Below the pieces are notes generated by a model. The model did no database searches and was not told the DNA's origin. It saw only the letters and a program-made list of their open reading frames with translations. The translations under genes and the position numbers were made by a program. Source: Bacillota bacterium (lineage in GTDB: Bacteria > Bacillota > Clostridia > Oscillospirales > Ethanoligenentaceae). Taken from it: a stretch of DNA of 64,000 nt. The stretch lies in contig JAEWAE010000036.1 of assembly GCA_023391835.1 (NCBI GenBank), positions 65,659-129,658 of the forward strand. Direction: 5' to 3'. Numbering within the stretch: position 1 is the stretch's first letter; every line of letters starts with the position of its first letter. Below, piece after piece: positions 1 to 8,373 of the stretch.

Positions 1-54
1 GCGGCCCGGAAACCGGCAGTCAACAGCTCAAATGCAGGGAGGAAACAGATATGA
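1..54 (+). CDS. C-terminal tail of the preceding spoIIIA-operon gene (partial)
   Basis: Frame 1 is open from the window edge and stops with TGA at 52-54, which overlaps the ATG of the next gene as ATGA. That is the usual arrangement for coupled genes, and in sporulators spoIIIAG precedes spoIIIAH. Only 17 codons are visible, so the identity is inferred from position alone; the visible residues are not diagnostic. Confidence 0.3.
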   Translation, partial: AARKPAVNSSNAGRKQI

Positions 55-608
55 ATATGATTATCGGCAGACGGCAGATCGTTTTGGCGGCTCTGGTGCT
101 CGCCCTCGGTACGGCGGTCTTTCTCAATTACAAATACACAGGTGGAGCAGGCAGCATAGCCGGAGTGTTCCATGGCACCAGCGCTCTGGGAGATGCGTCG
201 TTGGTGGCAAACCAGAAGGTTTCCGCCGCGGCGTCTTCCACCGACGTGTTCGCCCAGACCCGGCTGAGCCGGCAGCAGGCCCGCGACACCGCCGAGCAGG
301 CGCTCAAGACGCTGGTGACCACGTCGGGCTCTTCCGTCACCAGTCAGACCCAGCAGCAGATCACCGCCGCCATCCAAACCATCGAAGATAACTATAACGC
401 TGAGCAATCCATCGAAAATCTCGTCATTGCCAAAGGCTTCAGCCAGTGTGTGGCCATGATCAACACCCAGACGGGCAAGGTCAACGTGGTCGTCAAGCCC
501 AAGAGCGGCGACTCGCTTTCCAGCAGCGAAGCGGCGCAGATCATGGATATAGCCAAGAGTCAAACCAAGATCGCTTCCGCAAATATCAATATTATTCCGG
601 CAAAATAG
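51..608 (+). CDS. spoIIIAH: Stage III sporulation protein AH (SpoIIIAH)
   Basis: 185 aa. SpoIIIAH is a mother-cell membrane protein that pairs with forespore SpoIIQ across the septal space to build the feeding-tube channel of sporulation. The N-terminus carries a single signal-anchor (about residues 7-25, after a basic GRRQ), followed by the tyrosine-containing stretch FLNYKYT that is typical of the family. The C-terminal half (about 85-185) fits the soluble YscJ/FliF-like ring-building domain, with the segment VIAKGFSQCVAMINTQTGKV. A strong AGGGAGG site lies 8 nt before the ATG at 51, and the start overlaps the upstream stop, so it belongs to the spoIIIA operon. Expression is expected from sigma-E in the mother cell; that promoter is outside the window. 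Confidence 0.93.
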   Translation: MNMIIGRRQIVLAALVLALGTAVFLNYKYTGGAGSIAGVFHGTSALGDASLVANQKVSAAASSTDVFAQTRLSRQQARDTAEQALKTLVTTSGSSVTSQTQQQITAAIQTIEDNYNAEQSIENLVIAKGFSQCVAMINTQTGKVNVVVKPKSGDSLSSSEAAQIMDIAKSQTKIASANINIIPAK

Positions 609-636
609 TTGTCTGACCGCGCCGATGTGATATAAT
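609..636 (+). promoter_or_regulatory. Sigma-A-like promoter for the Asp23-family gene
   Basis: TTGTCT at 609-614 and a perfect TATAAT at 631-636 are separated by 16 nt. The pair sits directly after the spoIIIAH stop and 23 nt before the next ATG, which has the strong site AAAGGAGGG. It would give vegetative expression to asp23 and possibly nusB, independent of the sporulation operon. Confidence 0.65.
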
Positions 637-658
637 AAAAGAAAGGAGGGCGCGTGAT

Positions 659-1042
659 ATGGAAGAATACGGAAGTTCAAACGAAGGCAGCCTGAAAATA
701 TCGGAAGAGGTCATTTCCACCATCGCGGGTATGGCCGCCAGTGAAATAAATGGTGTAGCGGGGCTGTCACAGCGCCCGAATCCCGATCTGAAGGGCATCC
801 TGCACGGTGTGCGCGCGAAAAAAAACGTGAGCAAGGCCATTCGGCTGGAAGTGCAGGAGGGTGACGCCGTTATTGACGTGTTCGTCAATCTCTTTATGGG
901 GACGAAGATTCCGGAAGTTGCGGCGGAAATCCAATCCCGTGTCAAAGACGCGGTGCAGAATATGACGGGCATCACCGTATCCAAAGTGAATGTGCATGTG
1001 GCGGGCGTCGTGTTTACCCACGATTCCGCGTCGGAGGGCTGA
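659..1042 (+). CDS. Asp23/Gls24 family envelope stress protein
   Basis: 127 aa, the normal length for the Asp23/Gls24 (YloU/YqhY) family of small alkaline-shock proteins. The sequence shows the family core: GSLKISEEVISTIAGMAASE near the N-terminus, then the hydrophobic beta strand VIDVFVNLFMG and a C-terminal VNVHVAGV strand. Members are membrane-associated or cytosolic and in Firmicutes are linked to envelope stress or to control of acetyl-CoA carboxylase; the gene normally lies next to nusB, as here. It has its own promoter just upstream and the ribosome site GAAAGGAGGG. No transmembrane segment is visible. The exact role in this organism cannot be read from the sequence. Confidence 0.9.
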   Translation: MEEYGSSNEGSLKISEEVISTIAGMAASEINGVAGLSQRPNPDLKGILHGVRAKKNVSKAIRLEVQEGDAVIDVFVNLFMGTKIPEVAAEIQSRVKDAVQNMTGITVSKVNVHVAGVVFTHDSASEG

Positions 1043-1123
1043 CAGTCCATCCCGGCGGCTCCGGCGGCGCTGGAATCTGCGCCGCCGTGCCGACTACAGA
1101 AGTAAAAAATCCGGAGGGGTAAG

Positions 1124-1621
1124 ATGACCAGAAGAGAAGCGCGTGAGCAGGCCCTGTGCCTGGTGTTTGAGGGGCTTTTCACGGATGAACCGCTTCCCAG
1201 CATTATCGAATACGCAAAAGAGGCCCGTCAACTCGATCCCGACCCGTTCGCCAGACAGCTGGCGGCCGGGGTATTTGAGTTTCAGACGGAAATCGATGCC
1301 AAAATCGAGCAATATTCCATCCGATGGAGCAAGCGCCGCCTGTCGCGGGTGGTGCTTTCTATCCTGCGCATGGCGATTTATGAAATGGAGCATATCGACG
1401 ATATTCCCGTGAGCGTCACTATCAATGAGGCGGTGGAGCTCGCCAAAAAATACGGCGGTGACGGCGACAGCGGTTTTGTCAACGGCATCCTCGGCGCCGT
1501 GGCGCGCGCGGATGAAAAGGCGATCCCCGATGACACGGCCGTGCCCGAAACGAAGCCGGAGTCTCCGGAGACTCCCGGGGATGACGACGGCGGCCCGGCT
1601 GGCCCGGTGCAGACGAAATGA
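1124..1621 (+). CDS. nusB: Transcription antitermination factor NusB
   Basis: 165 aa. NusB is an all-helical RNA-binding protein that, with NusE (S10), binds boxA and prevents premature termination in rRNA operons. The N-terminal signature TRREAREQALCLVFEG and the C-terminal signature VSVTINEAVELAKKYGG are both present, the latter being the conserved helix of the family. After about residue 135 there is an acidic, proline-rich tail that is not part of the NusB fold and makes the protein roughly 25 residues longer than usual. The stop overlaps the next start as ATGA (1618-1621), indicating translational coupling. Confidence 0.95.
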   Translation: MTRREAREQALCLVFEGLFTDEPLPSIIEYAKEARQLDPDPFARQLAAGVFEFQTEIDAKIEQYSIRWSKRRLSRVVLSILRMAIYEMEHIDDIPVSVTINEAVELAKKYGGDGDSGFVNGILGAVARADEKAIPDDTAVPETKPESPETPGDDDGGPAGPVQTK

Positions 1622-2571
1622 GCCGGATACTCGGTATCGACACCAGCAACTATACAACTTCGGCAGCTCTGTGGGAAACGGGAAGCCGGAGCATTTTTTC
1701 GCAGCGGAAACTGCTGGCCGTTCCCGAAGGGGGCCGCGGGCTTCGGCAGAGTGAGGCCGTGTATCAGCACATCCGCAATCTGCCGGAGCTGCTGGAAAAG
1801 CTGTTTGCACCCGGGGTGGCTCCACTTGCCGCCGTGGGTGTTTCCGACCGGCCGCGTTCGGCGTCTGACTCCTTCATGCCGTGCTTTGAGGCAGGCATGG
1901 CGGCGGCCAGAGCCGTCGCGGCGGCTTCGGGCATCCCATGCCGGATGTTTTCCCATCAGGCAGGGCATATTGCCGCCGCTCTTTTTTCGGCACGGCGGCT
2001 GGATCTATTGGAGCGTTCGTTTGTGGCTTTCCATGTGTCGGGCGGCACCACCGAGGCGGTTCTCTGCACGCCGGACGATTCCATAAGTCCGCGGATGGAG
2101 AGGGTCGCCCGCTCGCTGGACCTGAAAGCCGGTCAGGCGGTGGATCGCGTCGGCCTCATGCTGGGGCTTGCGTTTCCCGCCGGGCCGGCGCTCGACGAGT
2201 TGGCGCAAATGAGCGAAAAACACTTCGCACCGCGTCCCAGCATGCGGGACGGCGACTGCAGCTTGTCGGGTGTGGAAAATCAGTGTGCCCGCATGCTTGA
2301 AAAAGGGGAGCCGCCACAGGATATAGCCCGGTTTTGTCTGGAAAGTATCCGCGCCGCCCTGGACGGCATGGTGGGCGCCGTGCGACGCCGGTGGCCCGGC
2401 ATTCCGATCGTCTTTGCGGGCGGGGTCATGTCCAATACGCTTTTGCGGGAATATTTCGGCTCGCTGGGCGGCGTGGTGTTTGCCGGGCCCGGGTATTCCG
2501 CCGACAACGCCTGCGGCATCGCCGTGCTCGCGGGGCTGGAAGAACGGCGCGCTTCCGGCGAGCCGGACTGA
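1618..2571 (+). CDS. TsaD/Kae1-like ASKHA-fold protein (peptidase M22 family paralogue)
   Basis: 317 aa. It resembles the t6A-tRNA synthesis factor TsaD and begins with the nucleotide-binding loop LGIDTSNYTTSAALW. The histidine pair expected in true TsaD for metal binding (HxxxH) is represented by MFSHQAGHIAAA near residue 110, and GGVMSN near the C-terminus matches the second nucleotide loop. It is slightly shorter than TsaD (about 335-345 aa) and lies between nusB and xseA, a position where many Clostridia encode a TsaD-like paralogue annotated as O-sialoglycoprotein endopeptidase. It may be this paralogue rather than the essential TsaD. Start is coupled to nusB. Confidence 0.8.
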   Translation: MSRILGIDTSNYTTSAALWETGSRSIFSQRKLLAVPEGGRGLRQSEAVYQHIRNLPELLEKLFAPGVAPLAAVGVSDRPRSASDSFMPCFEAGMAAARAVAAASGIPCRMFSHQAGHIAAALFSARRLDLLERSFVAFHVSGGTTEAVLCTPDDSISPRMERVARSLDLKAGQAVDRVGLMLGLAFPAGPALDELAQMSEKHFAPRPSMRDGDCSLSGVENQCARMLEKGEPPQDIARFCLESIRAALDGMVGAVRRRWPGIPIVFAGGVMSNTLLREYFGSLGGVVFAGPGYSADNACGIAVLAGLEERRASGEPD

Positions 2572-2588
2572 AAGGGCGGGACGTCAAA

Positions 2589-3827
2589 ATGGCAAATGGA
2601 TTCGTCATACTCACGGTATCCCAGCTCAATTTTTATGCCCGTTCGGTGCTGGAAAATGACGGCCGTCTGAACGGCCTGTTCCTGCGTGGGGAAATATCCA
2701 ACTTTACCAACCATTACCGTTCCGGGCATTTTTACATGACGCTCAAGGATGAAAATGCGGCCGTGAGGGCCGTGATGTTTCGTTCCAGCGCCCAACGCCT
2801 GCCATTTTTGCCGCAGGACGGCATGAAGGTGATTGTCAGCGGTCGCGCGTCGATTTATGACCGGGACGGCCAGTTCCAGTTCTATATCGAGGATATGCAG
2901 CCGGAGGGCGTGGGCGCGCTTCATGTGGCCTTCGAGCAGCTCAAAGAAAAGCTGAGCCGCGAGGGGCTGTTTGACCCGGAGCGCAAACGGAAACTGCCGG
3001 CTTACCCGGCCAGAGTCGGAGTCGTCACATCTCCAACGGGGGCGGCCATCCAGGATATCTGCCATATCCTGCAGCGGCGCTGGCCGGTGGCGGAGGTGGT
3101 GCTTTGCCCTGTGCTGGTGCAGGGGGACGAAGCGCCCGGCCAGATATGCCGCGCCATTGACACCATGAGCCGGGTCGAAAAGCCGGATGTGCTCATCGTC
3201 GGCCGCGGCGGCGGGTCAATGGAGGATCTCTGGGCCTTTAATACCGAGGAGGTGGCCCGTGCCATCGCTGCGGCGGCGGTCCCGGTGGTTTCCGCAGTGG
3301 GGCACGAGACCGATTTTACCATTTCGGATTTTGTGGCCGATCTGCGGGCCCCCACGCCCTCCGCCGCGGCAGAACTGGTGTCGCCGGATATGGCGGCAGT
3401 CGCCCAGGCGGTGGCCGGTATGCGACTGGAAATGGAAAAGGCCGCGCGCGACCGGCTGGCCGACGGCCGCCAACGGCTGGAAAGCACTGTGTCGACGCGA
3501 GCGCTGCGTACGCCGTTGGCGGCCGTGGATATGCACCGCATGGCACTGGATATGCTGACCGGTCGGCGGCAGGCTGCCATGCACAGTCGGCTGGAAAAGG
3601 CCCGGGCATCTCTCGGGCGCGCGGCGGCCGGGCTTGACGGCATGAGCCCCCTGCGGGTGCTGGCACGCGGCTACGCGATACCCGAAGGGGCGGATGGCCG
3701 GGTGCTGCCGGATGTGGAGTCCCTTCGGGCGGCCGGCGCGTTTTCCCTGCGGATGCGGGATGGCACGGCCAAGTGCCGTGTGGAAAAGAGAGAGCCGGCA
3801 TCGTCGGCGATGGGGGATAGAGTTTGA
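2589..3827 (+). CDS. xseA: Exodeoxyribonuclease VII large subunit
   Basis: 412 aa. XseA is the catalytic subunit of exonuclease VII, which degrades single-stranded DNA into oligonucleotides together with several copies of XseB. The N-terminal OB fold is seen in VSQLNFYARSVLE and LFLRGEISNFTNHYRSGHFY; the nuclease core has VGVVTSPTGAAIQDI and GRGGGSMEDLWAFN, and the conserved HETDFTI and APTPSAAAELV follow. The frame stays open upstream, but the family N-terminus fixes the start at ATG 2589 (MANGFVILT). xseB follows after a gap of about 115 nt. Length is normal for a clostridial XseA. Confidence 0.95.
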   Translation: MANGFVILTVSQLNFYARSVLENDGRLNGLFLRGEISNFTNHYRSGHFYMTLKDENAAVRAVMFRSSAQRLPFLPQDGMKVIVSGRASIYDRDGQFQFYIEDMQPEGVGALHVAFEQLKEKLSREGLFDPERKRKLPAYPARVGVVTSPTGAAIQDICHILQRRWPVAEVVLCPVLVQGDEAPGQICRAIDTMSRVEKPDVLIVGRGGGSMEDLWAFNTEEVARAIAAAAVPVVSAVGHETDFTISDFVADLRAPTPSAAAELVSPDMAAVAQAVAGMRLEMEKAARDRLADGRQRLESTVSTRALRTPLAAVDMHRMALDMLTGRRQAAMHSRLEKARASLGRAAAGLDGMSPLRVLARGYAIPEGADGRVLPDVESLRAAGAFSLRMRDGTAKCRVEKREPASSAMGDRV

Positions 3828-3846
3828 AAGCCATGTCTTTCAAACT
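3821..3846 (+). repeat. Perfect 10-bp inverted repeat across the xseA stop codon
   Basis: AGTTTGAAAG at 3821-3830 and CTTTCAAACT at 3837-3846 form a perfect hairpin with a 6-nt loop. The xseA TGA (3825-3827) is inside the left arm. No U tract follows, so it is not a canonical terminator; it may affect termination of translation or mRNA processing between xseA and xseB. Confidence 0.6.
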
Positions 3847-3941
3847 TGAAATATTGCTTTTTCACGCCCAAAGCAGAGCGTGAATCCGGCTGCGCCGGAC
3901 CGGTCCATATCTCCGGCCGGGTGCGAAAGGATGGTCATAAA

Positions 3942-4163
3942 ATGAAAAAAGTGGATGCCGCCATGCCGTTTGAAAAAGCCATGGAACGGCTGGAGCAGAT
4001 CGTGCAGCAGATGGAGGCCGGCGAAACGACTTTGGACGAATCGCTGGCCCTTTTTGAGGAAGGTGCCGCACTTTCCAAGTTGTGCAGCCGGAAACTGGAC
4101 TCGGCGGAACAGAAAATCCGTAAAATCACGGCAGACGTCGGTCACAAGGACGGAGAAGCTTGA
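3942..4163 (+). CDS. xseB: Exodeoxyribonuclease VII small subunit
   Basis: 73 aa. XseB is a small coiled-coil protein that forms the extended part of exonuclease VII and binds XseA. The signature FEKAMERLEQIVQQMEAGET followed by LDESLALFEEGAAL is diagnostic. The open frame extends further upstream, but the start at 3942 (MKKVDAAMPF) gives the normal family length and has GAAAGGA about 10 nt before it. The stop is 1 nt from the next start (ispA), so the two are co-translated. Confidence 0.93.
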   Translation: MKKVDAAMPFEKAMERLEQIVQQMEAGETTLDESLALFEEGAALSKLCSRKLDSAEQKIRKITADVGHKDGEA

Positions 4164-4164
4164 T

Positions 4165-5061
4165 ATGGGAACCGTAGAGGAAAAGCTGAAAGAATATGCC
4201 GGGCAGGTCAATCGCGCACTGGACGGCTTTCTTCCGCAGCCAGGCGGCCTGGAAAACAGTGTGGCCGAAGCCATGCGTTACAGCGCGCTTGCCGGCGGCA
4301 AGCGCATCCGTCCGGTGCTGACGCTGGAATTCTGCCGAGTCTGCGGCGGTGACCCGGCGCCCGCCATGCCCTGTGCCTGCGCGCTCGAAATGGTGCACAC
4401 CTATTCGCTGATACACGACGACCTGCCCTGCATGGACAATGACGACATGCGGCGGGGCAAACCCTCCTGCCACGTGAAATTTGGCGAAGCCACTGCAATG
4501 CTGGCAGGGGATGCGCTGCTAAGTCTTGCTTTTGAAACGGCTCTGTGCGATAATTATATCCGGTCAGGCCGCGTTAAGGCGGAAAACGTGCTCCGGGCCG
4601 CCCGGGAACTTGCGACGGCATCGGGCGTTTTCGGTATGGTCGGCGGGCAGATCATCGATCTGGAATCGGAAGACCGCCGCATCAGTCTGGATACGCTGGA
4701 ATTCATGCATAACCGGAAAACAGGGGCCATGATCCGGGCGGCGGCCCGTATGGGCTGCATCCTCGCCGATGCACCAGAAGAAAAAATCGCGGCGGCCGAC
4801 GCCTTCGCCAAGCGCATTGGTCTGGCCTTTCAGATTGTGGACGATATACTGGATATGACCGGTGACGCCGGAAAACTTGGCAAGCCGGTGGGCAGCGATC
4901 AGGAAAACGACAAGACGACATATATTACCCACCTTGGCCTGGAAAAATCCAGGAGGCTCGCACGCCGGCTGACCGACGAGGCCATCCAGCAGCTCGGGAT
5001 ATTCGGCCGGCAGGATTTTCTGACCGGTCTGGCTGAATATCTGGCGGCGCGCGACCGCTAA
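4165..5061 (+). CDS. ispA: Polyprenyl (farnesyl/geranyl) diphosphate synthase
   Basis: 298 aa, normal for bacterial farnesyl diphosphate synthase. It condenses DMAPP/GPP with IPP to make the C15 precursor of undecaprenyl phosphate and quinones. Both aspartate-rich motifs are present: HDDLPCMDNDD (first, DDxxxxD type as in bacterial short-chain enzymes) and IVDDILD (second); GGKRIRPVL and GDALLSLAF also match. The ATG at 4165 follows the xseB stop by 1 nt. Its neighbours dxs (supply of isoprenoid precursors) and xseAB are the usual clostridial and bacillar context. Confidence 0.95.
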   Translation: MGTVEEKLKEYAGQVNRALDGFLPQPGGLENSVAEAMRYSALAGGKRIRPVLTLEFCRVCGGDPAPAMPCACALEMVHTYSLIHDDLPCMDNDDMRRGKPSCHVKFGEATAMLAGDALLSLAFETALCDNYIRSGRVKAENVLRAARELATASGVFGMVGGQIIDLESEDRRISLDTLEFMHNRKTGAMIRAAARMGCILADAPEEKIAAADAFAKRIGLAFQIVDDILDMTGDAGKLGKPVGSDQENDKTTYITHLGLEKSRRLARRLTDEAIQQLGIFGRQDFLTGLAEYLAARDR

Positions 5062-5077
5062 AGAGAGGATCGGCAAA

Positions 5078-5533
5078 ATGGGCATACTAGGGATATTGCA
5101 TAAGCTGCTCCATAATTACTGTCTGATGGCCGCCGTGCTGAGCTGGATGTGTGCCCAGGTGCTCAAGACCATTTTTACCCTGGTGCAGACGCGGAAATTC
5201 GACACGGAACGGCTTTTTGGAGCAGGCGGCATGCCCAGCGCCCATTCTGCCATGGTGTGTGCGCTTTCGGTGGGCATTGGCCGCCGGTGTGGGCTGGACT
5301 CGCCGGAGTTTGCGCTGGCAGTCGCTTTTATGGCCGTGGTAATGTACGACGCCATGGGGGTAAGGCGCGCGGCAGGCGAGCAGGCCCGTATACTCAACCG
5401 CATGGTGGATATATGGGAAGAACGCGGCGCCTGCGTTTCGGAAAAAGAGCTCAAGGAACATCTCGGGCATACTCCGATGGAAGTGCTGGCCGGCGCAATG
5501 CTTGGCATTTTGGTGGCAATCGCGCTGATATAG
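5078..5533 (+). CDS. Divergent PAP2 family membrane protein (YuiD-like)
   Basis: 151 aa with about four transmembrane helices. The family is a divergent branch of the PAP2 acid-phosphatase superfamily; its conserved GGMPSAHSAMVCAL motif is present near residue 50 and YDAMGVRRAAGEQA near residue 90, ending in the HTPMEVLAGAMLGI helix. Members lie next to isoprenoid genes, which suggests a role with polyprenyl phosphates, but no function is proven. Here it sits between ispA and dxs with short gaps, as part of the same operon. Confidence 0.88.
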   Translation: MGILGILHKLLHNYCLMAAVLSWMCAQVLKTIFTLVQTRKFDTERLFGAGGMPSAHSAMVCALSVGIGRRCGLDSPEFALAVAFMAVVMYDAMGVRRAAGEQARILNRMVDIWEERGACVSEKELKEHLGHTPMEVLAGAMLGILVAIALI

Positions 5534-5564
5534 CGCGCTCTGCCCGCCCGGAAGAAGGATGACT

Positions 5565-7463
5565 ATGGGCAGCGGTAATTTGCTCGAACGGATACACGGT
5601 CCTCAGGACGTGAAAAAGCTGGATAAGGCCCAGATCGATCAGCTGTGCGACGAACTGCGCCAGAAACTGATCGACACCATTTCCACAAACGGCGGGCACC
5701 TCGCCTCCAACCTCGGCGTGGTGGAACTGACGGTGGCTTTGCACCGCGTTTTTTCCTCGCCGCGGGATCAGATCGTCTGGGACGTGGGGCACCAGAGCTA
5801 TGTGCACAAGCTGCTGACCGGGCGCTGCGACCAGTTCGACACCATCCGCCAATACGGCGGGCTTTCCGGTTTTCCCAAACCGCGGGAAAGCCCCCACGAC
5901 CCCTATGGGGCGGGCCACAGCAGCACCTCCATTTCGGCCGCTTGCGGCCTAGCCGCCGCCAAGGCGATGCGGCAGGAGGACGGTTTTGTCGTGGCGGTGA
6001 TCGGCGACGGGGCGCTGACCGGCGGGCTCGCTTACGAGGGGCTCAACAATGCCGGGCGGGCCCGCGGCAAACTGATCATCGTGCTCAACGACAACAAGAT
6101 GTCGATTTCCCAGAATGTCGGCGCCATCGCCCGGCATCTGGCCATTATCCGCGCCAAGCCTTGGTATTTCAAGGTCAAGGATATCGTGGAGAAAATCCTC
6201 ATTCATACGCCGATTTTCGGCAAACATATCCGCAGCGCGCTGCTGGCCTCAAAAAACGCCATCAAAAATACCTTGTATCACAGCACCATATTCGAAGACA
6301 TGGGGCTTGTCTATCTGGGCCCCGTGGATGGGCACGACGTGGAAAGCATCAGCCGCCTGCTGGAACGCGCCAAGACCCTGCGCAAACCCGCGGTTGTCCA
6401 TGTGATGACTGTAAAGGGGAAAGGCTACACATATGCGGAGCGTAACCCGCGCGCCTATCACGGCGTGCCGCCATTCGACGCGGAAACCGGCGAGGCCGCG
6501 GCCACGTCAGGCCGGACTTTTTCGAGCGTGCTGGGCGAATTTCTCTGCGATGCGGCCGAAGCCAACAGCCATATCTGTGCCATAACGGCTGCAATGGTGG
6601 GCGGAACCGGTCTGACCAACTTTGCCTCCCGTTTTCACTCCCGCTTTTTCGATGTGGGCATTGCGGAAGAGCATGCGACCGTATTCGCCGCCGGCTTGGC
6701 CCGCAACGGGATGATGCCCGTATTTGCGGTCTATTCCACTTTCTTTCAGCGAGCCTACGACCAAGTGATTCACGACGTGGCGCTTCAACAGCTGAAGGTG
6801 ATCTTTGCGGTCGACCGGGCCGGCATCGTTGGGGAAGATGGGGAGACCCACCAGGGGATATTCGACGCTGCCTTCCTCAACAGCGTACCGGGTATCACCG
6901 TTTACAGCCCCGCCACTTACGGGGAACTATGCAACGATATGGCGCGGGCGCTTTATGAGATACCCGGGCCCGCGGTTGTGCGCTATCCGCGCGGTGCGGA
7001 ACCGGAGTTGCCGGAGGACTTCACCCCCAGCTATCGGGCCTTCGACCTCTATGGGGAGGGGCGAGCGGATATTCTGCTGGTCACATACGGTCGGCTGTTT
7101 GCCCATACGGTCAAGGCCGCCCGAACGCTGCGGGAAGAGGGTCTCGAAGTATCGGTTCTCAAGCTCAACCGCATCCGGCCCATCGACCCCGTCTGCTACG
7201 AGGCAACGGAGTGCTTCAACCGGGTTTTTTTCTTTGAAGAAGGCATCCGGGCCGGGGGCATTGGGGAGCATTTCGGCGCCCATCTGATGGAAAGCGGCTA
7301 TCACGGTGACTTTCATCTGAGTGCCATTGACGACATGTTCGTACCGCAGGGCAGCGTCACCCAGCTTCTGGCGGATCTGCATCTGGATGCGGATGGCATG
7401 ATTCAGACTGTGCTGGCCGAGTGCAGCCCGATTGTAAACCGGCCTGCGGAAAAGAACCGGTGA
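5565..7463 (+). CDS. dxs: 1-deoxy-D-xylulose-5-phosphate synthase
   Basis: 632 aa. DXS is the thiamine-diphosphate enzyme that joins pyruvate and glyceraldehyde 3-phosphate, the first step of the MEP isoprenoid pathway. The family marks are present: NGGHLASNLGVVELTVALH, the GAGHSSTSISAA loop, GDGALTGGLAYEGLNNAG for ThDP/Mg binding, and in the second half the pyrimidine domain with DVGIAEEHATVFAAGLA. ATG 5559 is an alternative in-frame start, but the Shine-Dalgarno GAAGAAGG abuts it directly and sits 6 nt before ATG 5565, so 5565 is preferred. It shares an operon with ispA. Confidence 0.96.
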   Translation: MGSGNLLERIHGPQDVKKLDKAQIDQLCDELRQKLIDTISTNGGHLASNLGVVELTVALHRVFSSPRDQIVWDVGHQSYVHKLLTGRCDQFDTIRQYGGLSGFPKPRESPHDPYGAGHSSTSISAACGLAAAKAMRQEDGFVVAVIGDGALTGGLAYEGLNNAGRARGKLIIVLNDNKMSISQNVGAIARHLAIIRAKPWYFKVKDIVEKILIHTPIFGKHIRSALLASKNAIKNTLYHSTIFEDMGLVYLGPVDGHDVESISRLLERAKTLRKPAVVHVMTVKGKGYTYAERNPRAYHGVPPFDAETGEAAATSGRTFSSVLGEFLCDAAEANSHICAITAAMVGGTGLTNFASRFHSRFFDVGIAEEHATVFAAGLARNGMMPVFAVYSTFFQRAYDQVIHDVALQQLKVIFAVDRAGIVGEDGETHQGIFDAAFLNSVPGITVYSPATYGELCNDMARALYEIPGPAVVRYPRGAEPELPEDFTPSYRAFDLYGEGRADILLVTYGRLFAHTVKAARTLREEGLEVSVLKLNRIRPIDPVCYEATECFNRVFFFEEGIRAGGIGEHFGAHLMESGYHGDFHLSAIDDMFVPQGSVTQLLADLHLDADGMIQTVLAECSPIVNRPAEKNR

Positions 7464-7523
7464 GCGAACCGGCTTTTTTCGCGGCGGCCGACACGCGATT
7501 TTTGGTTGTGAGGAGTTTTATCG

Positions 7524-8342
7524 TTGTCGAAAATACGTCTGGATCAGCTTATGGTGGAACGCGGGCTGGAAACCAGCCGGGAACGGGCAAAGGCCCGGAT
7601 TATGGAAGGTGCCGTTTTTGTCAACGGAGAAAAAATGGTCAAGCCCGGCGATTCCGTCGCGCCTGACGTGCAGCTGACCGTCAGGGGGGACCCTATCCCC
7701 TATGTCAGCCGGGGCGGTTTGAAACTGGCAAAAGCCATGCAGTGTTTTCCAATTGAGTTAAACGAAAAAATATGTATGGATGTCGGCGCCTCGACCGGCG
7801 GGTTTACCGACTGCATGCTGCAAAACGGCGCCGCACGGGTTTATGCGGTGGATGTGGGTTATGGGCAGTTGGCATGGAAGCTGCGGACCGACCCGCGGGT
7901 CATCAGTCTGGAGCGTACCAATGTCCGTTATCTGACAGCCGATCAGGTACCGGAGCCGATCGGCTTTTTTTCGGTCGATATTTCGTTCATTTCTCTGACT
8001 CTGGCGCTGCCCGTCATTCACGGTCTGCTACGGGCCGACGCTGAGGGTGTCTGTTTGATCAAGCCGCAATTCGAGGCGGGGCGGGAACACGTGGGCAAGA
8101 AAGGCGTCGTACGGGACCCGGCCGTGCATGCCGCCGTCATCCGCAAAATCGTCGACTTTGCCTCCGGATGCGGATTGGGTGTGGCCGGTTTGGATTATTC
8201 GCCGGTCAAAGGGCCGGAGGGCAATATCGAATATCTTTTATATGTAAAAAATTCTTGCCAAACCGACCCGAAAATGATTAAAATAGAAGAGGTGGTCGAA
8301 ACATCCCACAATCGGCTGAACGGGCCGGAGAGCGGCTGCTGA
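7524..8342 (+). CDS. tlyA: TlyA family rRNA (cytidine-2'-O)-methyltransferase
   Basis: 272 aa. The N-terminus is an S4 RNA-binding domain (RLDQLMVERGLETSRERAKA), followed by an FtsJ-like Rossmann methyltransferase domain with DVGASTGGFTDCMLQNGA as the SAM-binding loop and a conserved KPQFEAGREHVGKKGVV block. Members methylate 16S and/or 23S rRNA cytidines; older annotations call them hemolysin A. Start is TTG 7524 with GTGAGGAG about 9 nt upstream. The gene is in the usual clostridial order dxs-tlyA-nadK-argR-recN. Confidence 0.93.
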   Translation: MSKIRLDQLMVERGLETSRERAKARIMEGAVFVNGEKMVKPGDSVAPDVQLTVRGDPIPYVSRGGLKLAKAMQCFPIELNEKICMDVGASTGGFTDCMLQNGAARVYAVDVGYGQLAWKLRTDPRVISLERTNVRYLTADQVPEPIGFFSVDISFISLTLALPVIHGLLRADAEGVCLIKPQFEAGREHVGKKGVVRDPAVHAAVIRKIVDFASGCGLGVAGLDYSPVKGPEGNIEYLLYVKNSCQTDPKMIKIEEVVETSHNRLNGPESGC

Positions 8343-8373
8343 CCAGGTCCTTTCACGCCGGGGAGGTGCGAAT

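Noticed and set aside
2334..2588. N-terminal extension of xseA
   Set aside because: This part overlaps the TsaD-like gene in another frame and does not resemble XseA.
3002..3643. Minus-strand frame within xseA
   Set aside because: Arg/Ser-rich composition typical of a high-GC shadow frame.
3955..4164. N-terminal extension of ispA
   Set aside because: It is a shadow of xseB; the ATG at 4165 is correct for the family.
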